A DNA stretch of 64,000 bases from Dacryopinax spathularia (GCA_037974965.1 JBBPFI010000005.1:1736001-1800000); one strand, 5' to 3'. Shown: positions 24,396 through 37,059, numbered from the stretch's first letter. Notes: generated by a model from the sequence alone, not told the origin. A program made the numbers and translations.

Positions 24396-25257
24396 ATGGT
24401 GACCTTAACCTTCTCCCCCCATCGGCTCCACCACACGGACTCGAGGCTCGATATCCGTCATTCCTGCTCATGTAGACCGGCTCGGCCATGTGCGCTCTAC
24501 GGCCCCTTTGCTCTCTCTATTCCCAAAGACGGCGTGAGGAGGAAGATGGTCGCGAAGTCGGGGCCGATATTGGAGATAAAGCAGCGTCTTTCTTGCTGGT
24601 TGGTCCTTCCTCTTTTCTCGTTCCGGCTTTGATGCTTATATGCTGTATTGTTGAAATAGGAAAACGTCGGACGGTGATGCGAAAGCGACGTCGAACACCA
24701 TCCTACCGTTTCCTTCCACCTTCTTGCAAGGCTCGTTCTCTGTCCAAGTCTCCGCCCGGACGGACAAGACAGGTCCTCGAGCAATCCTGAGCATAGAAGA
24801 CGCCCTCCTCCCTGAAAGCCTTCTCTCGATCGGCACGAACCATGAGGGTGTCCTACATGCGGAGTGGCTCGACCGGACCGGGGACGTGCAAAGTGCAACG
24901 GGGGAAGAGAAGATGACAGAAAGGAGATGGAGCACGCTCGTTGCAGTTTGGGACGCCGAGAAGAAGGAGATCAGGAGGTATCAGGATGGCCTTCTCGTCT
25001 TTTCTTTCCAGCTGGGCGAGGACATCTTCTCCCTCTTGAAGGAGAGTAAGAACCCCCTTCTTGTCTTAGGAGCAGCTCAGACAGAGGGGAAGAGGATGGA
25101 CGGCTGGGATGGGGAGATTGCCGGTCTGAGAGTCTGGGACCGCGCGCTAGAGGAAGGAGAGGTCGAGCAACTGAGTAGGAAGTACGACCTTGACGACACG
25201 CCAGATCCGGCGTATGCGGCTGTCTGGAGGGGCGAGTTTTGTGATTCTGCGTGCTAG
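24396..25257 (+). CDS. LamG/concanavalin-like domain protein, paralogue 1
   Basis: A predicted 266-residue protein of unknown role: exon 1 24396-24598, a 61-nt intron, and exon 2 24660-25257. Splicing joins KSGPILEIKQRLSCW to KTSDGDAKATSNTILPFPST. The body looks like a single jelly-roll of the LamG/concanavalin A-like superfamily: GSFSVQVSARTDKTGPRAIL, then GVLHAEWLDR, RRWSTLVAVWDAEKKEI, NPLLVLGAAQ, and the typical closing WDGEIAGLRVWDRALEEGE. No signal peptide is evident. The first 50 residues (His/Arg/Cys-rich) look less protein-like, and an internal ATG at 24546 (MVAKSGPILE) aligns with where homology to the downstream paralogue starts, so it may be the true start. I do not recognise a named family. 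Confidence 0.75.
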
Positions 25258-26274
25258 TACGGTAGTTGCGCAAGAAGAGAGCTGGTTAGATGTTTCCATC
25301 CATCCTGTACAATAGGCTGAGTGCGTTTACACAAATGTAGCCTTGATGCGTTCTGGAATTTTACTGCTGAGATCAATACGTCCATCTCTGATCATTCCAA
25401 CAGTGCACGTACTCCACCCTCTCCCTCCGGCACCGCACTCACATACACTCGTACTCACACTCACGCCCTTATTCGCCCCGCCTTCATGTGCATGATGCGC
25501 TCCTCCACCTCCCTTTCCTCCAGCGCCCTAAATGATAGCCAAGAACAAAGGAGGGCCGACGCTCGGAGTGGCAGGTAGCAACGGAGAACACAATACAGTC
25601 GAAGACCCGCTCCATAACAGCCAGTAAAGTAGTCTGCAGACTACCTTTCAAGACGAAGATCCTCATCATCAGGCGTAAGTCAAGTCCGACCCGGTGCAAC
25701 GTTGACTTTGCTGCTGTTCATGCTCCTGACGTGCCGCCGGGAGATGCCAGTGCGCAGAGCATTCAGGAAGGCACGACGGTGAATGCCCATGATCCATCGT
25801 CAGTCCCCCAAGTAAGCTTGATAGGGTCGCGATCTCCGGCACTCCACGTCAGATTGTTGCCCGAGCTCATACACTGAGGATAATCCAGCTCCGTTCTCAG
25901 CTCGCCGTTATACATCGGTGAGGTGACCGTGGGAGACAGAAGGGCCGGCGCTTTACAGGGTCCGACCAATCCGGCCCCTTCACTCCATCCTCCGCTTTAC
26001 ATTCGTCTGCGGGCACAACGGGAATCAACTGCGGCCATCTCCAGAAACGTGCTCTAGAACGTCTAGAACAGTCAATGGGAAGCTGGGATGGGAAAGTGGC
26101 TTTTGTCGGTGATGTGGGTGGGTTGCGTGCCGGCCCCACTTTGGTCGACGGGCAGCTTCTCTCCTTAGGGCTATAAAGCTGGTTGCTGTTGAGGCTCCGA
26201 CTGGCAACTGCTAGTATCCAACGCGACGACCCATACCTCGCCCGAGCATACCCTTCGAAGCTTGAGATATCACG
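25258..26274. other. Intergenic between the LamG-like paralogues
   Basis: About 1 kb with no supported gene. It ends with a strong TATA box and a short leader for the second paralogue. Confidence 0.5.
26172..26178 (+). promoter_or_regulatory. TATA box of LamG-like paralogue 2
   Basis: TATAAAG in the context GGGCTATAAAGCTGG lies 97 nt before the ATG at 26275, an ordinary distance for a fungal core promoter with a leader of about 60 nt. It is one of the few clear TATA boxes in the window. Confidence 0.5.
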
Positions 26275-27546
26275 ATGTCTCACCAACGAGAACACGTAGA
26301 CGGCGACTCCGGGGACGAAGGCATAATCCAGCACGGCATGCACATCGTGTCCGACTTCTTCCACGGTCGGAAACACGTGCACCACCACGAAGGCCACGGG
26401 CACGAGCATGGGCATCATGGGCATCATGACAGCCACTCAGGTTCTCAATCAGGCACGCCGAGCAAGGTGAGCACCTCGTTTGCTTGGAGAGTGAGGGAGA
26501 GGCTGATGAGGTTACCTATAGGGCTCGCTCGAAGAGAAGCGTGAGAAACTGGAGCCTAGAGAGGAGCCGACGGAGGTGCATGTCCTTCCTCAGGATAAAC
26601 ATGATCTCCCCCCAGCCAGAGAGGAGCCCAAGGTTCCAGCTCCAGAACCGAAGGTCGAGCCGATCCCCGTCCCAGTTCCAGAGCCCGCACCAGCGCCTGA
26701 GGAGCCTGCTCAACCTAGGGCTGAGGAGACGGCCGCTCAGCCCGAACGTACACCCGAACCTACGCCTGTGTCTGTCGAGGCTGTCGTTCCGGCTTCGCCA
26801 GTCGCGCCTGTTGAACCGGTCGCCCCCGCCCCCGTTCCTGCACCCAAGTCAGGCCCGATCCTAGAGCTTCCCTATCATCTTTTCTGCTGGTATGTTCCTT
26901 GCCACTTAACCACATTCAGTTTGCTGAGGGTGAGCGCAGGGGCACCCCCGACAGCATAACCAAATCCACCTCCTACCTCATCGCCCCTCTCCCCTCCACC
27001 TTCCTCACCTCACCCAACTCTTCCTCCTCCGGATCCTTCACCCTAGCCGTCTCAGCCCGAACAGAACAAGACGGCCCCCGCACCATCATCTCCCTAGAAG
27101 ACCCCTCCCTCCCCTCCAGCCTCCTCTGGGCCGGAACAGAGCACACTAACCTCGTCCACGTCCAATGGCCGGGCGGGGCTGCTGCTGGCGAGCCTGGTGA
27201 GGGAGGGGAAGGGAGGGTGGCGTGGCATGTCGGTTGGAGCACTTTGGTCGTTGTCTGGGATGCGCAGGCTGCTCTCGTTTCTGTGTGGCATAATGGCCGC
27301 TTGGCCTTTAGGAGGCCGTTGTCGGAGGAGGCGGTCAAGCTTGCGGGGGAGGTGAGGGAGCCGTTGCTTGTGTTGGGGAGGGCGAAGGAAGCGGGAAAGA
27401 GGGTGCTGGGGTGGGATGGCGAGATTGCCGATGCCAAAGTGTGGGATCGCGCGCTTGAGGCTGGGGAGGCGGAGCTGGTGAGCAGGCAGAAGGTTGGGGA
27501 GGTGCATAAGGGGTATGAGAGTGCGTGGAATGATGGGTTTGCGTGA
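26275..27546 (+). CDS. LamG/concanavalin-like domain protein, paralogue 2, with His-rich head
   Basis: A predicted 388-residue protein from exons 26275-26466, 26522-26889 and 26940-27546. The N-terminal exon is very His-rich (HEGHGHEHGHHGHHDSHS), which could bind metal. Exon 2 is a Pro/Glu/Ala-rich linker (PKVEPIPVPVPEPAPAPEEP). From KSGPILELPYHLFCW on it parallels the upstream paralogue: GSFTLAVSARTEQDGPRTII, then LVHVQW, VGWSTLVVVWDAQAA, EPLLVLGRAKEAGKRVLGWD and GEIADAKVWDRALEAGE. The intron at the Cys-Trp junction occupies the same codon position in both copies, confirming a tandem duplication. No signal peptide is seen. Function unknown. Confidence 0.8.
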
Positions 27547-27839
27547 GTGCACTAGGAGGGAAGGAGAGACTTTTCCTTATTTGGCGTTGGGTTGAGCTGC
27601 TGGCTGCTGTCTCTACATACGCCGATATATGCGTTCTCATTCTCCTCATGCGAGTGAATGTTCTGGGAGGCTCGACAGGATCTGGGTCAACAGGACTTAG
27701 GTCATTCAGAAGTTGCGAGGCCGCAGTGCAGATATCGCGACGAAGTCAGCTCGGCGATGAGATGTGTCATTAGCCATACGATCCTCTACCCTACCAAACC
27801 TCTATTCCCGCGCCGTCCACGACCAACAAACCACCCGAT

Positions 27840-30800
27840 CTAAAGCTTCGAAGCCGTCCCATTCACCTCCGCACTCCCATTCACCTCCTTCCCACCCTCG
27901 CCCTGCCCCTCAAGCGGCGGCTGAGGCACTGGAACCGGCGCGGGACACATCAACAGCCCCGCCTGGAACATCGGCACATCCTCAATCACAACCACATTCT
28001 CACTCAACTTCACCTCCTTCTCCCTGTTCCCGCCCATCTCATCCGCCGGAGGTGCCTGCGCCGGGTGCTGCTTTGCGGCTTCTTCAAGAGCCCGCATGAT
28101 CTTCTCCACCACATCGTCCGGTTTCTGCAGACTCCCAAGGAAACCCTGCATGAATTCCCTCACCGCAGCCAAAGGCGGCTCCGGCTCCGACAGTGCGAAA
28201 TACTGGTCTTCCTCGATCGGCAGCTCGTGCTCTTTCAGCATGGGCAGTAGAGCCTTCGCCGCGTCCACTGTAAACCTCTGGCCCTGACCCGCAGCAGCAG
28301 CGGGGTCGCGCCTGACCTGAGACCGCATATGCACCGACAGCTTCGCCCTCGTCGGAGAAGACTGATGGATCTGAGCCATGAAGAACTCCTCCACGTCCCT
28401 CTTCGTCAGCTTCTTCGTCTCCTCCACATCGACCACCCTGCGGGAGAAATCGTTGTACCCCGTATGGATGGCACTCAAGAACCTGTGCGCCTCCTCCGTC
28501 AGGTTCTTCATCTTCTGCAGGCGTTTCTCGTTCAGGCCAGCTTTGAGCTTCTCAAACTCTTCTTCTGACATCTCCCTCAAGTGGCCAACGAGGTAGTCGA
28601 AGAAGGCCTCCACGCGCGACTCGAGATAGACGGGATCGCGTTCGCTCTGGATCGCGATCCTCAACCCGAGCGTGCCGGAGAGGGGGAACGCCTGGGAGAA
28701 GACGATGTACCCGAGTTGTTCTTTCGTGCGGAGCTCGGTGAAGCACGGTTCGTGGATGATGTGAGCGAATAAGCCCAGTAGAGCGCGCGTGCGGGTGTCC
28801 GTGTAGGTGCCGGAGATCTGGACGTAGTAGCTGAGGGAGCTGTTGGGGTCGTCTGCTAGGGGGACGTCTTTCCGCAGGACGTAGTTCGACGCTGCATATC
28901 CCGTACTATATCAGCCACAGCAACTTGTTAAAGGAATGAGGAAGGACGCACGCCGCGGCAACAAATACGCCCTCTCCTTCCCCTTCTCCGCCTCCGTCAG
29001 CCCCCTCGGCCCCAACACCTCCTCAACACACCTAACCATCCCCCTCGCCTCCTCCTCACTCAAATTCCCCGTCACAAGCATCTCGACATTCATCCTCCCC
29101 AGCAAATCCCTCGCGTGCACCTTAACCTCCTCCAGCGTCAGCTGCTCCAGCTCGGAGAGCTTGACCGCGTTGGGCCAGAGCCGGTCCCGCAGGAGGTGGG
29201 AGAGCCACCAGTCTGCCTGGGCGTACGGCTGGTCTCTGTCAAAGTTTGCGTATGTCTCGCGTAGGTCTTGTCGGAGGACGGAGAATCGTTCCTGTTGCAT
29301 CTCGTCGGGTAGGGTCTTCAGCCTGTCCAGGACAGTACGGAGAAAGACGGGGAGTTTGTCGCTGTACCCCTCCAGAGAAAGTTCGAGCGAGTCGGAATGC
29401 CCCCCAGCGGAGAAATACAGCCCGGCCAGAGTGGCAGCGTACGAGTATTCGTTAAGCGCGTCGCGGACGAGCTCGCCGAACATCCTCGTACGCAGGCCGT
29501 GCCGGGGAGTGACGTTACACGCCGGCGAGCGGAGGTCTACAAATACGTGCGCTTTGGGGACGAGGAACTGGTCGTCCTTTTTATGCCAGAGCGTCGCCGT
29601 CGGGCTCGTATAGATCTTTTCCGGCCGAGGGGCCGGGTTGGGCGAGGGCGAGGAGAGGGAGACGGACAGGTCTTCGGGGATGAACGCGTTGCGTTCGGGT
29701 AAGTGCATGCCCTGGGGGATGTCGGCTGTTGACTCGGCTTTTTCCCAGAAGGAGTCCGGGAGTTGGTGGACGCCGTAGTCGGTGCCGTACCACGGTTCCT
29801 TGCTGCCTAGCTTTTCGGAAGGCATGTCCTGCGCAACGAGCATCATGGTCGCTTTCCTCGGCTCCAGGTACCCCAGTAACTCGCGGACGAGGGACTCGTC
29901 CCACCCCTTTATGAGCGCGTGCGTGGACAAGAGGCGATCGCGTGCGTAGGGCTTTGTGATCTCGCCCGCGAGGAAAGAGGCCACCCGTTCGGCGGGCTGT
30001 TTTTCGAGGAAATCGAAGTTCAGCTTGTGGATCTTTTGGAGCTCGTCTTGCATCCAGGGAGGGAAGGAAGAGGTACGCAGGAGGGAGATGTATTTATGGA
30101 CGGCCAAGGCAACCTCCTCATAATGTTCTGCGAGAGGCCGGTCAGCAAACCTCTGTCTCAGGTATCACCAGCCGAAGAAGGAAGCTCTGCCGCACGAAAC
30201 AAAGCAGCGTGAGAGAAGAAGCAGCGCGAGAGAAGGAGAAAGCGAGAAAGCGAGAAAGGACGACGGAAAGAAGAGACTCACCAAACCCCTCCCTAGTCAA
30301 CTGCACCGAAACCCTAAACATCCCCAACCCCCTCCCCGCGCTCATCCGCCCCGCACTAAGCCCCAGCACCCACCCGCGCGCCTTCAACCAAGCATACAAA
30401 CTCCCGGGCCCCTCATGGCCCACAAGATGCGTCACGAACTCCGCGGGCTTTATTTCGTTCTGCGGGTAGGAGGATTGGGAGGGGATGTCCCATGTTAGGT
30501 CTAGGGAGCGGAGGTCCATTACGCTCTTCGCGCAGGTTAGGAGGGAGGTGTGCGTGGGGTGGTAGGCGGGGGAGGTGTAGGCTGGGAGACCGGGCAGGGA
30601 GCGGTTTGGGATGGGGGTGAAGAGGTCTACGACGGTTTTTTCTAGGGTGTCGAGCGAGTCTCGCCCGTAGACGCAGAGGCCCATACGCTCAGCACCATAA
30701 GAACGCTCCCACCACTGGATCAGTTTCTCCCGCGTCTCGAGCCCTCCTGCTACGTCCGCACGCAGAGAGCGCGCGTTCCCGGAGCCGAACTTGGACCACA

Positions 30801-32068
30801 CGTGCCCTGGCTTGGAGACGTGTTTTGAGAGCTGGAAGAGTCGCCAGGTGTCGGATTGCAGGTTCTTTTTGTGCTCGCTGTTCACGGCTTGGATCTCTTT
30901 CTGGGTGGAGGAGGCGGAGAAGAGGGGGGAGTGGAAGAAGGGGGCGAAACGTTCGAGGGCGGCTGGGCGAGCGTTAGCGAGTGCGCGAGTGAGCGGGGGG
31001 AACGGGCGGGAAGATGAGGGAAGCGAATGAGACAAGGAGGGAGCGCAGCGACTACCGCAAACGGACCGCATACGCCGCGCACAAACAACCGAGCGAACAG
31101 GTAACGCGCCGCCAGCGAATGCAGCGGAGGAAGGAAAGCAGAGAAGATACCAAGGGAAAGGGAAGAAAAGAGAGTGGACGTACGTATCAACTGAGCCGCA
31201 TTAACATGAAAATAATAGTTGGTATTACTCGTCGCCGTGAAAGCGTTCGTCCCGCCCCCATGCGTCTGGATGAACTCCTGATACTCGTTTTCCTTCGGGA
31301 ACTGTCGCACGCATCAGCATCAGCACCACTCACACCAATCCCAGAACATCCAGGAAGAGCGATGGGACGGAGACGGAGATGAAGATTGAGATGGGGAGGA
31401 AGAGAGAGGAAGAGAGAGGGAGAGAGAGAAGGGCGACACACCTGCTTAGTACCCATAAAACTCAAATGCTCACAAAAATGCGCACACCCCGGTACGTCCC
31501 ACGGATCATCCAGATGCCCAACACCCACATCCAACGCCGCACCAGCGCGGTCCGTACTAGGATCATGCACCAACAACGCCTGCAGGCCATTAGCGAGCAA
31601 GAGGAGACGATATGAGTTCGTGTCGTTTGCGGGTTTTTCCTGGGGGAGGGGGAGGACGACGTGTGTTTGGTTGGGAGAGAGAGAGGGGAAGGAGGTGGTG
31701 GGGACGGGGATGTGGGTTAGGCCGGAGATGGTTTCCCAGTTCTCGGGAGGGGTCGGGAGGGGCCACGGAGCTGGGGAAGGGGAAGGAGAGGGAGAGGCGG
31801 AGGTCGAGCTGGCGGGAGTGGCGAGCGAGCGGGTAGTGCCGTTCATCTTGCCGTTCATCTTCCCAGTGATCGAGCTGAGTCGAGCGAGGCGAGCGAGACG
31901 AGCCGGGTGAGCGGGGAGAGGAGGGAGGAGATGAAGATGTCTTGCTCCTCCTCCTCCTGTCGCTGCTGTCGAGCAGAAAATCGGAGTTTGACGAAGTTGG
32001 AATAACTGGGAAGGATGGGAGGGATGACAGAGGTTGCTGAACCTCCCACGCAGGCTCAGGCGCGGCAT
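27840..32068 (-). CDS. STE23: Insulin-degrading enzyme-type M16 metalloprotease
   Basis: A large inverzincin that degrades peptides (insulin, amyloid and, in yeast, a-factor propeptide). It is over 1,050 residues with several short introns. The zinc motif is the inverted HxxEH in GCAHFCEHLSFMGT. Next come FPKENEYQEFIQTHGGGTNAF, NTNYYFHVNAAQL, the Glu-bearing KEIQAVNSEHKKNLQSDTW, and LFQLSKHVSKPGHVWSKFG. The middle M16 domains have HLVGHEGPGSLYAWLKARGW and GMHLPERNAFIPEDL. The C-terminal half has ELRTKEQLGYIVFS and LRIAIQSERDPVYLESRVEAF. The ATG at 32068 gives an N terminus with no acidic residue for about 110 residues and many Arg (MPRLSLRGRFSNL). An internal start, MNGKMNG, lies further on. 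The protein ends in TASKL, a perfect peroxisomal PTS1. Confidence 0.95.
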
Positions 32069-32637
32069 ACGAACGCGCCTGGGCTCTGAACCTCAACCTT
32101 CTCGATCAGTCGAACACTTCTTTTCTTCACTAGTACTCGTCACTTGCCTGTCTCGTCGTGCAGCCCAGGAAGGTCTAGACCAGAGGACGATCTGTCGATT
32201 TGTTGTTTGAAGTTGCTTCTCCAGCAGCGGGCTCCTCGACCTCTGCTGTCCCTGGTCGTCAGGCTCAAGTTGAGATCAAGATCGCAATTTCTGATCTGAT
32301 CCCGACGCGCGTCCCTTTTTCGGCGATAACCCCTTCCAATGAGAACCGCTCAGGTCGGCCGGATCCGAGACATCCTCTTCCTTCTACAGTACATACAGTC
32401 CCGACCCGTCCAGAGATTAATATTGTCGAGGGGCGACTTGCACTACATTATTTCCTGTATTTCCAGCCCCAAATGCCTCAATTAGCATGTCTTTTAAGTC
32501 CGATCCTCCTAGGGATTCGTCCTGATTGTACGCTTCGTGCCAGCAAGCAGAATCCATGGATATCAATACAGTCAAGTCCACTTTCCGTCCTTCCCACGGC
32601 CCACCGCCGTTCCCCTCCGCCGCCCTCGCAGGCGACC
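32069..32637. other. Intergenic: STE23 promoter and RFA1 3' side
   Basis: No supported gene. The sequence near the STE23 start is pyrimidine-rich on its coding strand. Confidence 0.5.
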
Positions 32638-35509
32638 TCAGTCCACCAAGTAGCTCTTGATCCCCTCGACCAGCCCCCTAATCTCCGCCTTCCAGCAAAC
32701 GGGCACAACGCGCAAGATCGTATACCTCGGCCTGCTCTGGTTCTGCCCGCGCCGCGCGTCATAGCACCGCTCAGCCACTTTCAGATATTGGGAAGACAGC
32801 GAGAGACTCACGTTGAAGAAGTTCTCCTCCGCTTTGCATTTGAAGAAATGAAGCTTCGCGATGGGCACTCTGATCTGTTGCTCGAACGCGTGCACGTTCG
32901 TTTCCTACATGCACACGCATCAGCCTTCAACCTCTCACTCTCAACCCTCAACTATCAACTCTCGAATCTCGACTCTCAGTGCTCGTGCAGCCAGTAGAGC
33001 AAACAGGGAGCCAGTAGGGCGAGGAGAAGGGGAGGGAGGGAGACGAGGGGCGCACCTTGAGCTGATGGAGTTCTGTGGGGGTTAGTTCGAATAGCTGCCG
33101 AGCGACTTCGTCTTTTATGTCGAACCAGATTCCGAGGTGCTGGTCCGAGGCTAGGACGGACGTTATGTACCTGCATTCTGGGGATCAGCCTGGGGTCCTT
33201 CATGTACATCGCACGCGGGGAAAAGAGAGCTGTAAGGGGTGGGTCGCAGGCGGAACTGCGAGGCGGGCTTATGAAGAAGGAAGAGGACGAGAGTGTGGGA
33301 AGGGAAGAGGAAGAGGAAGATTGTCAGCTCGGACGCACCGATACACCGGCACCTCAAACACGCCCTCACATTTCCCACACGCCCACATCCCATCCCCCCT
33401 CTCCTCCACCTTCTTATAACACCCCTCCGTCCCACACGCCGGATAATAAAACGTACTCGCCCTGCCCCGGGTGGCGAGGATCTTGAGCTTCACCGTGAAA
33501 TAGCAGGGCTCGGACATGCCGAGGTTTTGCGCGCGGACGTCGGAGAGGGTTAGGAGCTGGGAGCGGAGCAGGGCAGGGGAGGTCGTGCCGGCGCCGGCGG
33601 AGTCCGTCCAGAGGGGGGTGAAGGCGGTGTCTTTGCCTACGGCGTCGAACCTGCTCATCCTGGTCAGCCAGCATCCTACACCCGCTCCCCCTTTTCGTAA
33701 GGTGCGAGGAGAGGCAAGGGATGGGGACGCACCACCCGCGCAATAAATGCGCCTCCTCCAGATCAGGATCGATCACCATCCTGCTCGAGGCGAGCACGCT
33801 CACGCTCCGCCCATTATAGTCGTCCACCCTCACGTTCCGCAGTGACAGGACGGGCTGGCGATCAACTTCGAACTCTTCGGCCGTTTTGCCCCAGAGGGCG
33901 ACGCGGCACGAGTAGCCGGAACGGTCGACGATGATGAGGATGCGTTTGGAGAGCTGGGCGCGGGGGTCAGTCTGGGCGAGAGAAGAGGTTTGGGGGAAGG
34001 GAGGGAGGGGAGCGTACGGGACGTTGCGTGCTCTTTGTGGTCATGGTGTCGAGGTCACCGATGTCGATCACGATTCCCAGTATGTCTATCAAAGTCAAAT
34101 GAAAAACCGGCTGGGTTCGTAAGCCGAAGACGTACTGCATGACATGTCTTTCTCAAGATCCACAAGGTTGGCTAGGGGCGTAAACTCGTGCGAAGGATCG
34201 GGCACGTTCGACTCGTCCTCGCACTATACAGCGCCTCAGTCTTCCTGCATGGCGGTGAGAGAGGGAAGGCATACGGGCTCGATGATTGTGTCTTTCCCAA
34301 ATGTAAGCTCGTTGTCGTTCCCGATGCCCTTGTTGTATATCTTCTTGGCAGGGACGACTCTCGCTTTGGAGATATAGTAAACCTAGCCGCCACAAGTCGG
34401 AAAATAACATCAATGCCGGTTCTGGACATCCTCACCTTCCCTTCCTCGAGCTGCTCGTGCAGAACATCCACCAGGTCATTAAAAGCCGTCGCCTTGATGG
34501 ATTTCTACAAAACACCTATGAGCGAAGTGAACCGCATATATGACAGCGGACTGACCGTCTCATCCGTCAAGAGGCAGTGAAACAGCTTCCCACTCCCCCT
34601 TTCGTTATTCCAGTATATAACGTCCGACTTGTCCGTCACGCGAGCTTTGATCGTCCACCTAAAACCCCTAGGATGAGTCACAAGAGCTGGACGACTTCTC
34701 CGAGCTGCATGTCTGAGAGCTTACCCGTTCATGTATGCTGATAGCTCGTCAATGCCACGGAGAGCGGGCTTGCCCTTCAGGTCCGTGGCGGAACGGAAAC
34801 CGTGGTTGATGGATTTCTTGCTGATCTCTTTGATAGTGCTGCTGTTGGTCTTTGTGGTTACTGCTGTTGTCGAGGTCGATGCAGACGCTTGAGTGGACGT
34901 TGATGCTGAGGACTGCTTAGCTGTGGATGTAGAAGGCTGTCTAGAAGTCGATGCAGTGGGCGTCGGTGCAGAGGACTGCTTAGTGGACGCGACCGGCTGC
35001 TTGGAAGTCGACGCTGCCGGATGAGTAGGCTTCGTCTGCCGCGTGAACGTCGGTGGGTGGGTCTCGATACTCTCCGGCTCGCCAAGCTTCTCTTCCTTCT
35101 GCTTGACGACGTCCAGATCACGTACGATAATGATCCTTCTCACTACGTGAGCGGATGTATGCGTAGCAAGAGTGTGGCTCACTTCCGGTCTTGGACGGTT
35201 GTGCGGAAAAAATGAGTCACTCGGACTAGGCTGTATCGGAGGATGTGGCCATCGACGGCCAGGCTGTTGAGATGAGTAGCGAGCATGGCCCCGAGGAAGC
35301 GTTGCCCATCGCTCAGTACCAGACTAGTGAAGGTTGATGAGCTGAAGTCTGCTGAAGGGCAAGATGTATGCGTACCGATACCGTTCTGTTTCGTCCTTCC
35401 TCTTCTCTGATGCCCTTTTCAGGCCCAAGACTTGAAGGATGGCTGTATAGTCCGTCAAGGACTGTGCTGTCATAAGGTGAGAAACTGCGTTAGGTGTGAG
35501 TTGATCCAT
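32638..35509 (-). CDS. RFA1: Replication protein A large subunit (RPA70)
   Basis: The main single-strand DNA-binding subunit of RPA in replication, repair and recombination. The ATG at 35509 ([13 protein letters not shown]) begins the N-terminal RFA1-N OB fold, which continues over introns through [19 protein letters not shown] to [21 protein letters not shown] long Ser/Thr/Gln linker follows ([13 protein letters not shown] and similar). DBD-A starts with [20 protein letters not shown] and [14 protein letters not shown], then [24 protein letters not shown] has [25 protein letters not shown] and [20 protein letters not shown] holds the zinc ribbon [20 protein letters not shown] with GKC, and the C terminus has [20 protein letters not shown]. 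About eight short introns occur, and the order of domains is complete. Confidence 0.93.
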
Positions 35510-35779
35510 GGTTGTAGCGTGATGAATCTGATGATGGTGGTTGTGGAGAAGGTCAAGAAAGAAGTAATGTAAGTCGCGTCACCGTGCGCACGGTTGGTAC
35601 TCAAGTACTTAAACGCGTGACAAGACAAGTCACGCACTAGCCTTCCAGAATAGCCCGGATGACTCCGAACGAGTCCGAGGTCCGTGCGCGTTCGAGTCCA
35701 AAAATAGAACCAAGTAGTCATTCCATGTTCCCAGAGTCATACTGTACAAGGAGAAAACCAGAAGAGGAAAAGTGAAAGC

Positions 35780-37059
35780 CTAAGCAGCGATGGCAGTAGT
35801 ACGAGGGAATGAACCAGAAAAGCAGAGCGCAGGACGTCCTGATGGCTTGTTCTTCTTGCCTTGACAGGCTTTCGTTGGGGGGGAACCACATGTTTCGCCA
35901 AAGAAGGCTAGGGCGACCGTCATCTCTTCGTATATGCTGCCGTCTTTCGTCAGCGTAGACTGGAAGTGATCAAGCAGGGCATGTCGGACATTTGTAACTG
36001 GCAGCTGATGAGGATCGTCGCCCCGCAAATGGCGTAGCAATTTCCCCAGCTCGCGGTCGACCGAAGACTTCCGTCTCTTGAGCGATTTCTGTCGTCTCGG
36101 AGACGCTTGCTTCTCGACCGACTTGCTTTCGCCAGTCCGGCGAGACCAGATCTTCTGCTTTTCAGCCTTGCGAGTCTCCTCCTCTTCGTTCACTTCGCGC
36201 ATACATTCGACCAGAAGCGGATTGTCGTCCATGAAGCGATCGGGTTTCAGAGGCTCATCCTTCGAAGGCTTCCAGTTCTTGACGTACTCCTCCAGCATCT
36301 CCCGCGGCACGCTGACAATCTCCGGCTCAGGCAGGTATTCGTCCAGCTTGCACTTGTCCAGTACATCCAGCCGCGAGTTGATGAGCTCCCTGCAGCGTGG
36401 CGGGCAGTCTCGATCCTTGAGAACTTCCAAGGCGTCTTTATATGCCTTTTTGGAGCCGGCGATACAGGCCGCCCTGCCTCGCGTGTTGTCCTTGATACCA
36501 CAATTAGCGAGCTTATCGATCGTGGCTGCAAAGTTGTAGACTGCCATCCATGGCGCGTCTTCTCGCTTGGTCACTTTGGCGAACTCTCCCAGAGCAGCTT
36601 CAAGCGCGAACATCGTGTCGCCGGTCTGGGCTCGGATGGTCGCCATCGCGCACAGAAGAAGTGGGTTGTCGAGGTCGCGGGCTTGGGCGCAGCCGAGCAT
36701 CTTTTCAGCGTGCTTCTTCATGGAGACGCGTACGCCGTCGACCTCTACGCCATCTTCGTATGCGAGGGAAAGTTGGACGAAGGTCTTGCTTGTACATCCG
36801 CCTACAAAGCGCGATCAGCAGAAGCTAGAAAGTTGGGGAGAGGAAGCTAACCGCTGATGGCTTCGTACCCGACACGTTGCTTGAGACAGTACCAGCATTT
36901 GTTCACAACGTGATCTGGTTTGGCGCATATATCGCACTTCAAGTTCCCCCCTCCGTTCATACAGAAGTCCCAGAAGGGCAACGAGGCTGTTTCTACTGAA
37001 ATCGCCGGCGAAGTGAGACCGACCTGCCAGATTGCGTCTGTCTTCGTTTTGAGAGCCAT
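35780..37059 (-). CDS. Unknown protein with paired CxxC motifs and TPR-like helices
   Basis: I do not recognise this gene. ATG at 37059 (MALKTKTDAIWQVG). One intron (about 49 nt near 36800-36850) joins GYEAISG to GCTSKTFVQLSLAYED. The N-terminal part has a possible zinc site, FCMNGGGNLKCDIC and then KCWYCLKQ (C-x8-C-x2-C-x9-C-x2-C). A helical stretch follows (AEKMLGCAQARDLDNPLLLC, then ATIRAQTGDTMFALEAALGE), resembling a degenerate TPR hairpin. The C-terminal third is charged with a likely nuclear localisation signal (PRRQKSLKRRKSSVDRE). Layout and some residues (QLSL after the Cys region, an A-x2-x-GD-x4-A hairpin) are shared with the small protein at 54763-55664. Predicted length is about 395 residues. 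Confidence 0.7.

Noticed and set aside
35640-35705. GCGTTCGAGTCC near the RFA1 promoter, B-box-like
   Set aside because: Flanking sequence cannot form acceptor and anticodon stems.
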